A DNA stretch of 64,000 bases from CAVQCX01 sp963775335 (GTDB lineage Bacteria > Pseudomonadota > Gammaproteobacteria > Chromatiales > Chromatiaceae), in assembly GCA_963775335.1 (NCBI GenBank), contig CAVZIJ010000003.1, forward strand, positions 1,488,001 through 1,552,000, given 5' to 3'. The notes beneath the pieces were generated by a model. The model searched no databases and was not told the DNA's origin. It worked only from the letters and a program-made list of their open reading frames with translations. Position 1 is the first letter of the stretch; each line of letters begins with the position of its first letter. The position numbers were made by a program, and so were the translations under genes. Positions 28,291-37,882 of this stretch are shown piece after piece.

Positions 28291-28545
28291 ATGGCACGCA
28301 GCACTGCGGAGATCGCCCTGGGTCGCGCGCTGGCTTGGCTGCGCTGGACGGGGGCGCCTCCGGGTCCCGAGACAACCCGCCTGGCCGTCGGGATCCTGGC
28401 GCAGGTGCTGGCGCACGGGGATGCCGATCTGATCGAGCGCGTCATGGAGGCCTTGTCGCGCCAGGCCGCCGCACCCGAGACCCACCTGCCCACCGTGACG
28501 CCCCGGATCACTCGCATCAGCATCAGCTATCCACCCTACCGCTGA
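28291..28545 (+). CDS. Small protein encoded between opgG and opgH
   Basis: An 84-residue hypothetical protein. The first half is a helical, Ala/Leu-rich stretch with Trp (ALGRALAWLRWTG, LAVGILAQVLAHGDADLIERV), the second half ends RITRISISYPPYR. No family is recognised. It starts 2 bp after the opgG stop and its stop overlaps the opgH start by one base (TGATG), so it is almost surely translated with both. A role in the OpgGH complex is a fair guess from position only. Confidence 0.65.
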   Translation: MARSTAEIALGRALAWLRWTGAPPGPETTRLAVGILAQVLAHGDADLIERVMEALSRQAAAPETHLPTVTPRITRISISYPPYR

Positions 28546-30665
28546 TGCCCTCGTACGCCGAGCCAACCGCCGGGGACGCATCCGTCCGGAAGCAAACGCG
28601 ACCTGCGCCCTGGCGTCTGGCCGCGATCTTGCGTCGCACCTTGCTGGGCTCCCTGGTGGTGGCGCAGACGCTCGTCGCGACCTATTTGATGGTCGCGGTG
28701 CTGCCCTACCACGGGGGCAACGGGATCGAGCTGGGCCTGGCATCCCTGTTCGCGATCCTTTTCGCCTGGCTATCGGCCGGCTTCTGGATGGCGATCTTCG
28801 GCTTCGTCCTACGCCGCCGCGGCGGCGACCCCCAGTCCCTGGCCCACCGCCACAGTGCAGCCCGACTAGCCGCGACGCCGCTTGCCCGGACCGCCGTGAT
28901 CGTGCCCGTCTGTCACGAGCCGGTCGGCCGAACCTTCGGCGGCATACGAGCGGTGTACCGGTCTCTGCAGGCGACCGGCCAGCTGGAGCATTTCGAATTC
29001 CACATCCTATCGGACAGCCGCGATCCCGATTTCTGGCTGGCCGAGCAGGCGGCCTGGTTCCGGCTCTGCGACGAGCTCGGTGCGGCGGGCCGTCTCTTCT
29101 ACCGCCGGCGCAAGGTCAACACGCGCTACAAGAGTGGCAACGTCGCGGATTTTCTCAGGCGCTGGGGCCGCCAATACGAGTACATGATCTTGCTCGACGC
29201 CGACAGTCTGATCGCCGGAGACACCCTGGTGCGCCTGGTACGACACATGCAGCTGGAGCCCCGGATCGGTATCCTGCAGACGGCCCCTGCGGTGATCAAC
29301 GCCCGATCGGCCTTCGCGCGATTCCAGCAATTCGCCAACCACTACTACGGGCCCCTGTTCGAGTCCGGGCTCGCCTCGATACAGCTCGGGGAGGCCAGCT
29401 ACTGGGGACACAACGCCATCCTGCGTGTGGCCCCCTTCATCCGGCACTGCGGCCTGCGCGACCTGCCGGGTTTCGGACTCTTCAAGGGGCCGATCATGAG
29501 CCACGACTTCGTGGAGGCGGCCTACATGGGGCGGGCCGGCTACGAGGTCTGGCTGGAGCCGCAGCTGGCGCAGAGCTACGAAGAGTCCCCGCCCAGCCTG
29601 GTCGACGAGCTGGCCCGCGACCGGCGCTGGTCCAAGGGGAACCTGCAACACCTCTGGCTCCTGCTGTTCGGCCGGCGCATCCGCATAGCCCACCGTCTGG
29701 TGTTTCTCAACGGGATCATGTCTTACCTCGCCTCGCCGCTCTGGCTCGCCTTCCTGGTGCTGACGAGCATCGAGACGGTCCGGCTGATGCTGTGGCCGAT
29801 CGACTACTTCCCCACCGGACACAGCCTGTTTCCCCTCTGGCCCGAATGGCATCCAGAGTGGGCCATCGGACTGCTCGGCAGCACCGCCACGCTGCTCTTC
29901 GCGCCCAAGCTCCTGGCCATCCTCGACGTGGTGCTCACCCGCCCTCGTGGGGACTATGGCTCGGCGGGGCGGCTGACGACGGGCGTCCTGCTCGAGATCC
30001 TCATCTCGATGTTGCTGGCGCCCGTGCGTATGCTGACGCACACCGGCTACGTCCTCGAGTCCCTGCTCAGCCTGAGGCTGGTGTGGGCGGGTCAGAACCG
30101 CGTGAATGAGACGCGCTGGAGCCAAGCACTGCTGCGCCATGCGCCCGGCACGCTGACCGCCGCCGTCTGGGCCGGCTATGCCTTCTGGCTCAAGCCCCTG
30201 TTCTTCGCCTGGTCGCTACCGGTGTCATTGCCCCTGATCCTGGCCGCACCTACGTCGGTCCTGCTGAGCCGGTCCAGCTTGGGCCAGCGGCTGCGGCGAG
30301 CCGGCCTCCTGGTGGTGCGGGAAGAGTCCGTGGGGCTGCCGCTGCTCGACGACCTCGCCGACACCAGCGCTGTCCCGACCGGCCGCAGAGGCCTTTCGGG
30401 GTTCGAGGAGGCGGTCATAGATCCCGTCCTGAACCCTGTGCACCGCGCTCTGGCGCGCTCACCGCTCCACAGCAAGCGGCGTGAGCGACTCCTCCCCTTG
30501 CGCACCCGGTGCCTGACGGGCGGGCCCGCGGCCCTGAGCCGCCGCGAGCTCGGCCTCCTGGCCAGTGACGCCGAGAGCCTGGAGGTGCTGCATCGGGCTG
30601 CGTGGTCAGCGCCGCCGGAGTCGTTCTGGGGTAGCCGAGTCGACAAAGGCATCCTGGGGGATTGA
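28545..30665 (+). CDS. opgH: Glucan biosynthesis glucosyltransferase OpgH
   Basis: A 706-residue inner-membrane glycosyltransferase (GT2 family). Two N-terminal membrane segments (about 30-55, 63-90), a cytoplasmic catalytic domain with IVPVCHEP, the substrate Asp in ILLDADSL, and the acceptor motif region ARDRRWSKGNLQH, then several C-terminal membrane segments (about 390-580). It polymerises the linear beta-1,2-glucan backbone from UDP-glucose and passes it to the periplasm for OpgG. ATG at 28545 overlaps the preceding stop. Confidence 0.93.
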   Translation: MPSYAEPTAGDASVRKQTRPAPWRLAAILRRTLLGSLVVAQTLVATYLMVAVLPYHGGNGIELGLASLFAILFAWLSAGFWMAIFGFVLRRRGGDPQSLAHRHSAARLAATPLARTAVIVPVCHEPVGRTFGGIRAVYRSLQATGQLEHFEFHILSDSRDPDFWLAEQAAWFRLCDELGAAGRLFYRRRKVNTRYKSGNVADFLRRWGRQYEYMILLDADSLIAGDTLVRLVRHMQLEPRIGILQTAPAVINARSAFARFQQFANHYYGPLFESGLASIQLGEASYWGHNAILRVAPFIRHCGLRDLPGFGLFKGPIMSHDFVEAAYMGRAGYEVWLEPQLAQSYEESPPSLVDELARDRRWSKGNLQHLWLLLFGRRIRIAHRLVFLNGIMSYLASPLWLAFLVLTSIETVRLMLWPIDYFPTGHSLFPLWPEWHPEWAIGLLGSTATLLFAPKLLAILDVVLTRPRGDYGSAGRLTTGVLLEILISMLLAPVRMLTHTGYVLESLLSLRLVWAGQNRVNETRWSQALLRHAPGTLTAAVWAGYAFWLKPLFFAWSLPVSLPLILAAPTSVLLSRSSLGQRLRRAGLLVVREESVGLPLLDDLADTSAVPTGRRGLSGFEEAVIDPVLNPVHRALARSPLHSKRRERLLPLRTRCLTGGPAALSRRELGLLASDAESLEVLHRAAWSAPPESFWGSRVDKGILGD

Positions 30666-30767
30666 CGGCAAGCCGCCGCCGAGCGCCGTACCCTGACATG
30701 CGGTAACCGTGCGCAGACCCGGGGCTACCGCTCACAAACCTCAAACCAGCCGCCGGAACGAGGCGCG

Positions 30768-31028
30768 CTAGAACCGCGCCCGACGCGGCTCGAGCAGCGG
30801 CCAATTCCGGGCATCGATGGCTACCATGGCCCCGCTGGCGTACTCCATCCGCACCGTGTCATCGGCCACCTGCCATACCACGAAGCTCCGCCCGGAGGCG
30901 TCCCTGTAGATGCCGCCGACGACCGGCCCGTCTATGTCATGCGGTGCCGCCGAATCCGGGCACCGAGGAGCCGCACCACCGTCGGGATTTGCGGGGGCCG
31001 TGAGGCCAGACTGCCTGCCCGAAGCCAA
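30768..31028 (-). CDS. Hypothetical 86-residue protein
   Basis: The C-terminal half looks like a small beta domain (GGIYRDASGRSFVVWQVADD, TVRMEYASGAMVAIDARNW). The N-terminal 35 residues are Pro/Ala-rich and probably disordered. The only start is a TTG, 8 bp after the stop of the STAS gene, with GGAGTG upstream, which suggests co-transcription with it. No family recognised. Confidence 0.45.
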   Translation of the reverse strand: MASGRQSGLTAPANPDGGAAPRCPDSAAPHDIDGPVVGGIYRDASGRSFVVWQVADDTVRMEYASGAMVAIDARNWPLLEPRRARF

Positions 31029-31035
31029 GGGAGTA

Positions 31036-31254
31036 TCACTCCAACTGGAATTGCATCCCGATGCTGCTCTCCGCGAGGACGCGCCGGACCTGTGGATTAC
31101 AGTTCACCAAGCGGACGGCGTGACCGCTTCCGCCGAGCACCTGGCGCAGCATCAGCAAGAGCGCCAAACCCGAGCCGCGGATGTCGCGGGTGCGCCCGAG
31201 ATCGACCCGGACCCCACCCCGACCGAGCGTCCCGGCAAGCGTACAGGCGTACAC
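31036..31254 (-). CDS. STAS-domain protein, N-terminally short
   Basis: A 72-residue frame whose bulk is the second half of a STAS (anti-sigma-factor antagonist) domain: VDLGRTRDIRGSGLALLLML, GHAVRLVNCNPQVRRVLAES and GMQFQLE. The usual first 30-40 residues are missing: upstream in frame a stop follows at once, and the only start is a GTG. The Ser/Asp phospho-site region (normally DSSGLG) is DIRGSGLA, with Ser kept. It may be a truncated gene. It lies among decayed signalling genes. Confidence 0.6.
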   Translation of the reverse strand: MYACTLAGTLGRGGVRVDLGRTRDIRGSGLALLLMLRQVLGGSGHAVRLVNCNPQVRRVLAESSIGMQFQLE

Positions 31255-31257
31255 GAG

Positions 31258-31563
31258 CTAGGGGACCGAAGGCCCAGCTCTTCGGTCGCCTAGATCGTCA
31301 TCGGCTGTCCGGGCGACAACCGTATGATGGCGCACTGCACGATCGACTCCTCCGGCAGCGTGCAACCCCGCGGGGTCCCGCTCGAGCCCGTGATAGAAGG
31401 CCAGGGTCAGGCCATCGACAGTGGCCCATACGTTCAATACGAGCAGAACGGCGCCAATCTTCAGCGCAGCTCGAATCTGCCGCCACCGAGCACACAACTT
31501 CGAATCCCCCCATGCGGCGCCTGCCAGGCTCTGAAACCCGGCCGGTTGGTACCCATACGGCAT
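31258..31563 (-). CDS. Hypothetical 101-residue protein with one membrane segment
   Basis: GGGAGGTG stands 5 bases before the ATG at 31563. One hydrophobic segment (residues about 36-56, KIGAVLLVLNVWATVDGLTLAF) suggests an inner-membrane protein. The remaining C-terminal sequence is hydrophilic and shows no domain. The stop is 4 bp from the GTG of the STAS frame. No family recognised. A frameshift after FYHG would give a different C-terminus ending at 31294, so the end is uncertain. Confidence 0.4.
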   Translation of the reverse strand: MPYGYQPAGFQSLAGAAWGDSKLCARWRQIRAALKIGAVLLVLNVWATVDGLTLAFYHGLERDPAGLHAAGGVDRAVRHHTVVARTADDDLGDRRAGPSVP

Positions 31564-31651
31564 GGTGCCCACCTCCCGCAGCAAAAAATAAACGACCCAC
31601 CGGCGCTCGCAAAGCCTTTTGACTACGCACGTAATGCGCGTCACCGGGGGA

Positions 31652-31957
31652 TTACTGAGGGGACTCGGGATTTCCCGCAGGAGACTCTGACCTATGCACC
31701 GGCACCCAGGACAGGGGCATGGCACTCGCGACCGGCAGACCGCGTTCAGCGCCAGCCAGCCGAGCGAGTCCGTCCATCCCGGGCATGTCGAGGTCCAGGA
31801 TGACGCATCCCAGACGGCGCGGATCGAAGGCGTCGAGCATCTCTTTCGCCGAGGCGTAGGCCTCAACCCTGAGCCCTTCGGCCTCGAGGATCAGCCTGAG
31901 CGCTTCCCGCACGGAAGCCTCATCATCCACCACGGATACTGTGTCCCCTCGATTCAT
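31652..31957 (-). pseudogene. Truncated FixJ/NarL-type response regulator
   Basis: The first 65 or so residues are a receiver domain: acidic pair in VSVVDDEASVREAL and phospho-Asp in VILDLDMPGMDGL. After that the sequence stops resembling a receiver, and neither the conserved Lys nor a LuxR-type DNA-binding domain follows before the stop. Probably the 5' remnant of a regulator gene that worked with the kinase relic next to it. Confidence 0.6.
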
Positions 31958-32020
31958 CTCCCGCGTCGCACTTGCGAACCGCCGATCGGAGCAGTCGAGC
32001 TCATGGGGGCCCGTCGCCGG

Positions 32021-33674
32021 TCACGGCTGGAGCAGTTTGCTCATGTGCGCGATCAACTGGTTGACATCGATCGGCTTCTGTAGGACCAGAAATCCGCCGG
32101 TCTGCAGGTCGCCCGCCGAGTCGGGCACGAAATCTCCGCTGACCAGCAGCGCGGGCACCGTGCGCCCGAGCTCTTCGACGATGCGCCGGATGGCAACAGC
32201 CCCCGACTCCCCCTGCGCGAGGCGATAGTCGGCAATGATCAGGTCGGGCTGCCGACCGCTGCGTATCAGCGCCATTGCCTCGGCGCACCCGGAGACCGCC
32301 ATCACATCCAGACCGAAGCCCTCGAGCAGAAACTGCGTCGCACCCCGCACGCCCGCATCGTCTTCCACCAGCATGACGACCGCGCCGGGTCTCCCTCGGT
32401 ACGGCACCCCTTGCACGCCCTTTCGCTTACGCCGGGCCGAGCCGCCCGGACTCGCGGTGTCGACCTCCACCGCGAACATCGAGCCCTTTCCGGGAGTAGA
32501 GCGAACATCCAGACGGTGCTCCAGGGTGCGCGCCAGGCTCCTCACGATCGATAAGCCGACCCCGTAGCCCTTGTCCGCTCGGCGGGCGGGATTACTCAAC
32601 TGGAAGAATTCGTCGAATATGGTGTCGAGATGCTCCCGTGGTATCCCGGGGCCCGAGTCCCATACCTCGATGCGCAGCATCCTGCCGCGCCGACGGCAAC
32701 CCACGAGGATTCGCCCTGCCTCGGTGTGCTTGATCGCGTTGGCGACGAGGTTCTGCAGAATCTGATGCAGCAGGTCTTCGTCGCTGCGAATCGTCGCCGA
32801 ACAGGGCAGGACGCGCAGATCCAGATCGCGTGTTTCCGCTAGAGGCCGGAATTCGGACTCGATGCTGTGCAGCAGACTCGCCACCGGGAAGGCCGTGATC
32901 CGAGCGGCGATGACCCCGGCATCGATGCGGCCCAGATCCAGGAACGTATGCAGCAGACGATTCATGGAGGTCAGGGCCTCGCTCTGCATCTTCACCGATT
33001 TGAGGAGCTCCGCATTCTCGATCTTGCGCGCCAGTACACCGTTGAGCAGGGTCAGCGTCTGCAACGGTTGCCGCGAAAGCGTGGGCGTTGTAGCGCACGA
33101 GCACATCAGACATCGACTCGACCGCGCCCACGTAGTCCACCAACCCCGTGGCAATGGCGCTGCGCGGCATGCCGTCATACTGGGCTGTCTCGGGCGACTG
33201 CGCCAAAGCGGTCCCTCCTTCGCCCTTGATCGCGCGTATCCCCAAGGTCCGGCCCGAGCCGGTACCCGAGAGAATGATCGCGATCGCCTTTTCTCTGTGC
33301 GCTTCGGCCAACGAACGCAGGAAATAGTCGCTCGGCATACGCATGCCGCGCTGCAACACGGGCTCACGCAGGTGGAGCGTGCTGCCGCTGATCGTGAGAT
33401 AGGCGTTCGGAAGGATCATATAGAGCCGGTTCGATGCCACCGGCATCTGGTCTTTGGCCTCGATGACCGCCATCGTCGTGTAGCGCGACAGCAGATGCGC
33501 CATCAGGCTCTCATGGTTGGGATCGAGGTGCTGGACCAGCACGAAGGCCATGCCGGTGTCCGCCGGCATGGCCGAGAAAAACTTCTCGAACGCTCCGAGG
33601 CCTCCGGCCGAAGCCCCGATTCCGACGATCCGAAAAGTCCCAGCCTTGCCGGCCATGCCGTGGTCCACCGCCAT
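32021..33674 (-). pseudogene. CheB-kinase-receiver fusion gene broken by an internal deletion
   Basis: From 33674 the frame encodes a CheB methylesterase domain (GIGASAGGLGAFEKFF, QHLDPNHESLMAHLLSRYT, SGTGSGRTLGIRAIKGEGG) up to RYNAHAF near 33085. The sequence then switches to another frame at RQPLQTLTLLNGVLARKIENA, a histidine-kinase dimerisation helix, followed by an ATPase domain (NLVANAIKHTEAG, DSGPGIPREHLDTIFDEF, GYGVGLSIVRSL) and a receiver (IIADYRL, LQKPI). Family members of this type also carry CheR and PAS domains between these parts and begin the helix with a phospho-His just before RQPLQ. Both are missing here, so an out-of-frame deletion has removed them. The ends are intact. Confidence 0.75.
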
Positions 33675-33688
33675 TTGTCGAGCCCTTC

Positions 33689-35463
33689 GTAACTTCTCAA
33701 TAAGTCACGGCCTAGCAGACACAGCGGCTGCCCGGTCGCGAATGATATCGGCTAATGGAGGAATTGAGCCGCATCGTTCGATCCGATCGGCAAGATAGTC
33801 CCAAAACGACACGCCGAGCTTGCGGCAGGTTTTGTTGAGGCTGGCCAGGCTGTCTCGACAGCGCTTTCCCAGATCACTGCGCGTTCCACCGCTGATCTTG
33901 CGCCATTTGACGTACACCCGAATATCGCCCTCGCTGTTGTTGGTATGCAGCGGGATGTCCGGGCGGCTCAGCACCAGCAGCAGCTTGGCCCTGTGCCCAT
34001 GCAACCGCTTGAGCGTCTGGTTGAGCGTCTCAAAGGACGTGCGCTGCGTGAAGAGGGCGTCGAAGCGTGCCTCCAGGTCGGGCACCAACGCCGGATCGGG
34101 ATGGCGCCGATAGGCCTTGAGATCGGCATACAGCGTCCAGATCTGGTCTCGGACCCGCTCCTGGTCCAGGCGATGGGTGTCGTTGAGTGGGATCAGCTTG
34201 TGCACGAGGCGCTCGGCGTGCACCCAGCACAAGGCGTGCAGCAGGATGGCAAACTGACCGGCCCCATCGCTGAGGATCACCAGCTCGAGCGAGAAGCCCT
34301 TTTCGATCAGCCCACCCAGCAAGGCCCCTTCGGTGGCGATGCGCCGATGGCGCTCGCTGTCGATTCCCAACGCGTCGAGGTGCTGGCTCCAGCTCTCGGC
34401 CCCGGTGATCGGCCCGCTCGTATCGCTGAGCAATCGACGCCGCGGTTGTTGGGGCAATCCTTCCTCAGTGAGGTACTCCAAGGCGTGCTCATTGAGATGG
34501 TAGGTGATGTCCCCGGCGTGCAGCAGCTGCAGAAAGTTGATGCGGCTCTTGCTGTAGGTGCTCGAAAACCACGCAAACCAGTCGTTGCCGATCTGCGTGA
34601 CGTAGCCGTTCTTGCCCCGATGGCGTGCGCCGGAGTCGTCCACGCTGATGAAGGGGCTGACTTGCAGACCGGTTACCAGCAACTGGTCCTTCTCGGCGAA
34701 AAACACCTCGTTACGCTCGCTCAGCAGGGCATCGATCTGCCCCGCGGAAATGTCGATGCCAAACTCATTGAGCTGCTCACGCAGCAGCGGCTGGGTGACC
34801 TGGCAGTGGTGGTGTTGATAGAGCACGTAGCGGCGTAGCGACGCGCCGAAGTGTTTGCCATTGAGGCACGCCGGAAGCTCTCCGCTCAGCCACTTCCCGT
34901 CCGGCGTCTGCCAGACCTCCAGGCGATAGCGGGTATTGTGAGCCTCAATCCTCAGGTCCTGGACGACAAAATCTCGATATCCCTTGAAGCGCGACCCGCC
35001 CGGGGGCTCGATCGAGGGTCTGAGCTCCACCGTCTCATGAATCTCCAATTGCTGGGTCTTGCGGCGCTTGGCCGAGCCGGGGCGCTTGCGCTCTTTCGGC
35101 TCACCTTGCCGATCGCCCTGGCTCTTGTCGTCACCATGCGCTTCCTCACCGGATTCTGGATCGGTCCCTTTCTCCATTCCGCTCGCCTTGAACTTCGGCT
35201 TCGCCTTCTGCCCCTTGAGCACGGCCACTTCATCACGCAACTGCTGCACCAACTCGGCCTGCCTGAGGTTCTCCTGCACAAGACGCTCGATCTGCGCCAA
35301 CAACTGCTCCACCAACTCGCTACGCTGGGCATCCGGGATATTTGGCAGTTGATGATCGCTCGGCATTTCATGCCACCCTCAAAGCGCTCGGAGTCCTCTC
35401 TCAGCACATTAACTCATGTCGATAGCTGATTGATATAGTTGCCGTTGGTTATTGAGAAGTTAC
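33689..35463 (-). mobile_element. Complete IS66-family insertion sequence
   Basis: The 1775-bp element has perfect 15-bp terminal inverted repeats, GTAACTTCTCAATAA at 33689-33703 and its complement at 35449-35463, flanked by an 8-bp direct repeat AGCCCTTC (33681-33688 and 35464-35471). Eight-bp duplications are typical of IS66 elements. It carries one transposase gene. It landed 7 bp upstream of the CheB start. Undamaged ends and duplication suggest a recent insertion. Confidence 0.9.
33705..35366 (-). CDS. IS66-family transposase
   Basis: A 553-residue transposase. An N-terminal leucine-zipper-like helix (residues 15-52), a Lys/Glu-rich linker, a zinc-finger-like region, then the DDE catalytic core: first Asp in FISVDDSGARH, second in LVILSDGAGQF, and Glu in HTNNSEGDIRVYVKWRK. 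No separate TnpA/TnpB genes are present, as in single-gene IS66 relatives. It fills nearly the whole element between the inverted repeats and appears intact. Confidence 0.92.
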   Translation of the reverse strand: MPSDHQLPNIPDAQRSELVEQLLAQIERLVQENLRQAELVQQLRDEVAVLKGQKAKPKFKASGMEKGTDPESGEEAHGDDKSQGDRQGEPKERKRPGSAKRRKTQQLEIHETVELRPSIEPPGGSRFKGYRDFVVQDLRIEAHNTRYRLEVWQTPDGKWLSGELPACLNGKHFGASLRRYVLYQHHHCQVTQPLLREQLNEFGIDISAGQIDALLSERNEVFFAEKDQLLVTGLQVSPFISVDDSGARHRGKNGYVTQIGNDWFAWFSSTYSKSRINFLQLLHAGDITYHLNEHALEYLTEEGLPQQPRRRLLSDTSGPITGAESWSQHLDALGIDSERHRRIATEGALLGGLIEKGFSLELVILSDGAGQFAILLHALCWVHAERLVHKLIPLNDTHRLDQERVRDQIWTLYADLKAYRRHPDPALVPDLEARFDALFTQRTSFETLNQTLKRLHGHRAKLLLVLSRPDIPLHTNNSEGDIRVYVKWRKISGGTRSDLGKRCRDSLASLNKTCRKLGVSFWDYLADRIERCGSIPPLADIIRDRAAAVSARP

Positions 35464-35730
35464 AGCCCTTCGGACTAACTATTTGATTCTGGGTCTTATT
35501 TTAAGCCCTCTCCCAGCCCCGCCCGCGGATAGCCTCGTCATCACCGACCGAGCCGTCCGGCCTCGCACTACTCGCACGCGAGCCATCAGCGCTCGGCAGT
35601 GACCGAACGGCAGGGCCGCACAGAAAACCTCGGAGCCGACGCCCCGCCCCGGCGCCGGGGCAAGCCGAAAGGGTCACCCTCGGACCCTGGCCGCCGGCGG
35701 CGCAGAGCGGGTGAGACCCGGGCGACGGGC

Positions 35731-36705
35731 TCAGGCGGGCGCGCCGGGCCCCCGCACCAGACGCTGTGCCGCTGCGGCGATCTGCTCGGCCTGGGGCGTG
35801 AACGCCATTTCGAGGGCGTAGCTGGAGGGAGCGGGCACGTCCGGGCTGGTGATGCGCACGATGGGCGCGCGCAGGGCATCGAAGGCATTCTCCGCCAAGA
35901 TGGCCGCCACCTCCGCGCCGACGCCGCACATGCGGTTCGCTTCGTGCACGACCAGTACGCGGCCGGTCTTGCGGGCCGAGGCCAGGATGGCCTCCTCGTC
36001 CAGCGGCTTGAGCGAGCGCAGATCCAGCACTTCGGCGCCGATGCCCTGCTTTGCCAATTCGCCAGCCGCCGCTTCGCACGCACGCACGGTCTTGCCGTAG
36101 GAGATCAGGGTCAAATCGTCGCCTTCCCGCCGAACGCAGGCCTTGCCCAGGGGAACGAGACCTTCGTCGTCGGGTATCTCTCCCGCCTCATGGGTAAGCG
36201 GCATGTCCACGAAGAACAGCACCGGATTGTTATCGCGAATGGCGGACTTCATCAGACCCTTGAAGTCGGCGGCGGTGGAAGGCATCACGACCTTCAGACC
36301 CGGACTGTGCACGAACCACGCCTCTAAATTGTGATTGTGCTGCGCCCCCACGGTCCAGCCGGTTCCGGTCATCGCGATCGCCACCAAGGGAAAAGAGAAC
36401 TGCCCCCCGGACATGTAGCGCAGCTTGCCGGCGCTGTTGACGAGCTCGTCCATCGCGAGGGTGATAAAGGGCGCAAACAGCAGATCGATCACGGGGCGCA
36501 TACCCATAGCGGCGGCACCGACGGCGGCACCTGCGATGATGCCTTCCGCGAGGGGGGTGTTGCGAACGCGCCTTTCTCCGAACTCTTCGAGAAGGATCGC
36601 GCGTTTAGTGGCGACCCCTTCTCCGAACATCATCACGCTGGGATCGCGGCGCATCTCTTCGGCTACGGCCTGGATGATTGCGTCACTGACGGTCATGGTT
36701 GGCAT
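35731..36705 (-). CDS. 2-oxo acid dehydrogenase E1 component, beta subunit
   Basis: A 324-residue protein of the transketolase-like E1-beta family: MTVSDAIIQAVAEEM, MFGEGVATKRAILLEEFG, TPLAEGIIAGAAVGAAAMGMRP, and the C-terminal LDLRSLKPLDEEAI. With the alpha subunit it forms an alpha2beta2 ThDP enzyme that decarboxylates a 2-oxo acid or acetoin. AAGGA before ATG 36705 favours this start over an in-frame ATG at 36726, which would overlap the alpha gene. No E2 or E3 gene lies nearby, so partners must be elsewhere or the pair works alone. Confidence 0.9.
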   Translation of the reverse strand: MPTMTVSDAIIQAVAEEMRRDPSVMMFGEGVATKRAILLEEFGERRVRNTPLAEGIIAGAAVGAAAMGMRPVIDLLFAPFITLAMDELVNSAGKLRYMSGGQFSFPLVAIAMTGTGWTVGAQHNHNLEAWFVHSPGLKVVMPSTAADFKGLMKSAIRDNNPVLFFVDMPLTHEAGEIPDDEGLVPLGKACVRREGDDLTLISYGKTVRACEAAAGELAKQGIGAEVLDLRSLKPLDEEAILASARKTGRVLVVHEANRMCGVGAEVAAILAENAFDALRAPIVRITSPDVPAPSSYALEMAFTPQAEQIAAAAQRLVRGPGAPA

Positions 36706-36718
36706 GGTCGATTCCTTC

Positions 36719-37672
36719 TCACGCATACACGTCGGTTGTCAGTTCGGAGGGCGCGGGATAAGGCGCCGCAGCGGCTCGCGACCAGGCATCCTCAATCCGC
36801 TGCGCCACCCGCCCGCGCAGCGCGCTCACATCCGTCGGCGCCAACCCCAGCTTCTCGCACAGAAGGGCTATGGGATCCCTGGCACGCCAGGCCGCAAGCT
36901 CATCCTTGTCCACGTAACCTTGATCGTCCGGCTCGTAGTGACCGCGCAGGCGATAGGTGTAGGTCTCCAGAAAATACGGCTGGCCGGTAGCCTTGATATG
37001 CGCAATGGCCGCCCTCGCCGCATGGTGCACGGCCTCCACATCGTTGCCGTCGACCGTCGCGGTCTCAAGGCCGTGGGAGGCGGCCCATGTGCCGATGTGA
37101 TCCATCGGCATGGTCTCCCGGCGGCGAACGTATGCCTGCCACTGGTTGTTCTCACAGACATAGAGAATCGGCAGCTTCCACATCACCGCCAGATTGAGGG
37201 ACTCATGGAAAGACCCTTCGCAAGCGGCGCCGTCACCGAAGAAGCATGCCACCACATTGTCCCGCCCTTGCATGGACATCGCCAGACCCACTCCGGCGGC
37301 CAAGGAAATCTCGGCGCCGACGACGGTGGACGTCAACACCACGCCCAGGTCTCTCACCGAAATGTGCAGGGAGCCGCTCCGGCCCTTGCAGTAGCCCGTG
37401 ACCTTGCCGAGTACCTCGCCGTACATGCGCGCCGGCTCAGCCCCGCGGGCCAGCAGATGTCCCGCGCTGCGGTGGTTGGTCAGAATCAAATCGTCCTCCG
37501 CTAGCGCGCTGACCACTCCAACCGCTGAGGCCTCCTGCCCGACCGAGGTGCAGGTACCAGCCGCCTGGCCTTTGGCCTGCATCGCGATGGCGTTCTCTTC
37601 ATAGGCCCTGATCAGCTGCATGGTCTCCAGCATCGCAAGCAAAGCAGTGCGGTCGATCCGGTGGTTCTTCAC
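36719..37672 (-). CDS. 2-oxo acid dehydrogenase E1 component, alpha subunit
   Basis: A 317-residue E1-alpha protein. The ThDP motif GDGAACEGSFHESLNLA to ENNQW is complete, and the N-terminal MQLIRAYEENA and GQEASAVGV are typical of pyruvate/acetoin dehydrogenase E1-alpha. The phosphorylation-loop region YRLRGHYEPDD is closer to acetoin dehydrogenase (AcoA) than to mitochondrial E1. Gene order alpha then beta, 13 bp apart. Substrate undetermined. Confidence 0.9.
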   Translation of the reverse strand: MKNHRIDRTALLAMLETMQLIRAYEENAIAMQAKGQAAGTCTSVGQEASAVGVVSALAEDDLILTNHRSAGHLLARGAEPARMYGEVLGKVTGYCKGRSGSLHISVRDLGVVLTSTVVGAEISLAAGVGLAMSMQGRDNVVACFFGDGAACEGSFHESLNLAVMWKLPILYVCENNQWQAYVRRRETMPMDHIGTWAASHGLETATVDGNDVEAVHHAARAAIAHIKATGQPYFLETYTYRLRGHYEPDDQGYVDKDELAAWRARDPIALLCEKLGLAPTDVSALRGRVAQRIEDAWSRAAAAPYPAPSELTTDVYA

Positions 37673-37882
37673 GGTGGGCTCCTTCAGTCAGTTGAACGAT
37701 CAATTATCGCGGGCCGCGACCATCGCCGCCTGCCCCGAAGAAAAGCCGGCGCAATACGTGCGCTTCTTTGACCCAGGCAGCGGCTCCCGTCGGTGCCCCG
37801 AAGACCCGCACGGCCGGGGAAATCGGAATCAGCACCAAAAATCCCTCGCAATCGCCCTCGCTCAGACAACTGTCAACAGCCC

